Of a DNA stretch of 14,531 nt, positions 13,622 to 14,531 are shown piece by piece. Each line of letters starts with the position of its first letter. Position 1 is the first letter of the stretch. The notes beneath the pieces are model-generated. The model had not been told where the DNA came from. It saw nothing but the letters and a program-made list of their open reading frames with translations, and did no database searches. The DNA comes from CAVDAL01 sp963606965. Lineage in GTDB: Bacteria > Actinomycetota > Coriobacteriia > Coriobacteriales > QAMH01. The stretch covers positions 1 through 14,531 of the forward strand of contig CAVDAL010000077.1 of NCBI GenBank assembly GCA_963606965.1, in the 5' to 3' direction. The position numbers and the translations under genes are program-made.

Positions 13622-14531
13622 TTGCTCTTATTGTAGTTTTAGTTATTGTCATCATTTTTGCATTTTCATGCATTAAGGTTGTTTCGCAAGCAAATGCTGT
13701 TGTTGTGGAGCGCCTTGGTTCATATCATGCAACATGGCACAACGGTTTGCATTGCAAGCTGCCATTTATTGACAAAACGCGTCGTCCAATTTCATTGAAG
13801 GAACAGGTTGCAGATTTTCCGCCACAGCCAGTTATCACAAAAGATAATGTAACAATGTCAATTGATTCTGTTATTTATTTTAAAGTGATGGATCCAAAGC
13901 TTTATTGCTATGGTGTGGAAAATCCGATTGTTGCAATTGAGAATTTAACTGCAACAACATTGCGTAACATTATCGGCGACCTTGATTTGGACACAACTTT
14001 AGTTTCGCGCGATACAATCAATTCACAAATGCGCGCAATTTTGGATGAAGCAACAGATGCTTGGGGCATCAAGGTTAATCGTGTTGAGCTTAAAAATATT
14101 ACTCCGCCTCGTCCAATCCAAGAAGCTATGGAAAAGCAGATGAAGGCAGAACGTGAAAAGCGTGAAGCTGTGCTTTTGGCAGAAGGCAAGAAGCAATCTG
14201 CAATTACAATTGCTGAAGGTGAAAAGCAAGCACAGATTTTAGCAGCCGAGGCTGAAAAGCAAACAACAATTTTGAAAGCAGAAGCTGAAAAAGAAAAGCA
14301 AATTCAAGAAGCTCAAGGTGAAGCTGAAGCTATCAGGAGCGTTCAAGAAGCTACAGCAGATGGCATTCGCATGATTCGTGAAGCTGGGGCAGATGAAGCT
14401 GTTATTGCATTACAAGCTTTGGATGCATTTAAAGAAGCTGCAAAGGGCGAAGCTAACAAGATTATTATCCCTTCAGAAATTCAAGGTGTTGCTGGTTTGG
14501 CAGGTTCTTTGAAAGGAATCTTGGAAAGCAA
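13618..14531 (+). CDS. Stomatin/SPFH-domain membrane protein (3' end outside window)
   Basis: The frame is open from ATG 13618 to the window edge (304 codons). An N-terminal hydrophobic anchor (MIALIVVLVIVIIFAF) is followed by an SPFH/band-7 domain (about residues 24-180): VVERLGSYHATWHNGLHCKLPF, a VTMSIDSVIYFKV strand pair, and a segment ending WGIKVNRVELKNITPP. Next comes an alanine/glutamate/lysine-rich coiled coil (about 180-250) with repeated AEAEK and AEGEK units, typical of stomatin oligomerisation. The tail IIIPSEIQGVAGLAGSLKGIL is near the expected C-terminus, so little is missing. It overlaps nfeD by 4 nt; stomatin-NfeD pairs form membrane complexes. It resembles QmcA/YbbK-type proteins, but I cannot assign a specific symbol. 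Confidence 0.93.
   Translation, partial: MIALIVVLVIVIIFAFSCIKVVSQANAVVVERLGSYHATWHNGLHCKLPFIDKTRRPISLKEQVADFPPQPVITKDNVTMSIDSVIYFKVMDPKLYCYGVENPIVAIENLTATTLRNIIGDLDLDTTLVSRDTINSQMRAILDEATDAWGIKVNRVELKNITPPRPIQEAMEKQMKAEREKREAVLLAEGKKQSAITIAEGEKQAQILAAEAEKQTTILKAEAEKEKQIQEAQGEAEAIRSVQEATADGIRMIREAGADEAVIALQALDAFKEAAKGEANKIIIPSEIQGVAGLAGSLKGILES

Overview
The window is a bacterial chromosome segment of moderately low G+C. It carries a dense housekeeping block (truB-ribF-dnaG-rpoD and two tRNAs), an sbcDC nuclease operon on the opposite strand, a DpnII-type restriction-modification cassette, and the start of an NfeD/stomatin-type membrane operon. Gene order, a primary sigma factor with a long acidic N-terminus ending in a 'RSNKLRDYLEE' tail, and strong Shine-Dalgarno sites suggest a Gram-positive-type organism. 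A low-G+C member of the Actinomycetota (for example Coriobacteriia) is my best guess, held with low confidence.

Layout: 1-4782 (+) is one probable transcription unit: 3' part of truB, ribF overlapping it, dnaG overlapping ribF, rpoD 27 nt later, then a tRNA with anticodon CAT and a rho-independent terminator. A second CAT tRNA with initiator features follows at 4961-5037, with its own promoter and terminator. 5180-9500 (-) is sbcD-sbcC, overlapping by 14 nt, encoding the SbcCD (Mre11/Rad50-like) nuclease. 9501-10109 is a long, structured, repeat-bearing intergenic region. 10110-12602 (+) holds two adenine methyltransferases (DpnM-like and DpnA-like) and a DpnII-like endonuclease in overlapping frames, predicted to act on GATC. 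12603-13192 is a second long intergenic region. 13193 to the edge (+) is nfeD overlapping (ATGA) a stomatin/SPFH gene cut by the window end.

The most interesting structure is around the restriction-modification cassette. The first 50 codons of sbcD with its ribosome binding site (161 bp, 9350-9510) recur with no difference that I can see at 12788-12948, on the far side of the cassette. Inside these lies a second direct repeat of about 78 bp (9825-9903 and 12707-12783, about 87% identical), with a more diverged third version upstream of nfeD. A short motif (CATTGTACATGA) is also shared between the two flanks. The cassette therefore looks like an insertion at the 5' end of sbcD that duplicated its target or integrated by a single crossover, leaving a full sbcD on one side and a truncated 56-codon remnant on the other. 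Smaller oddities include a DSPY catalytic motif in the DpnM-like enzyme, a 16-bp perfect palindrome overlapping a 30-codon hydrophobic leader reading frame ahead of it, competing hairpins in the sbcD leader, and two adjacent T:T mismatches in the T-stem of the initiator tRNA.
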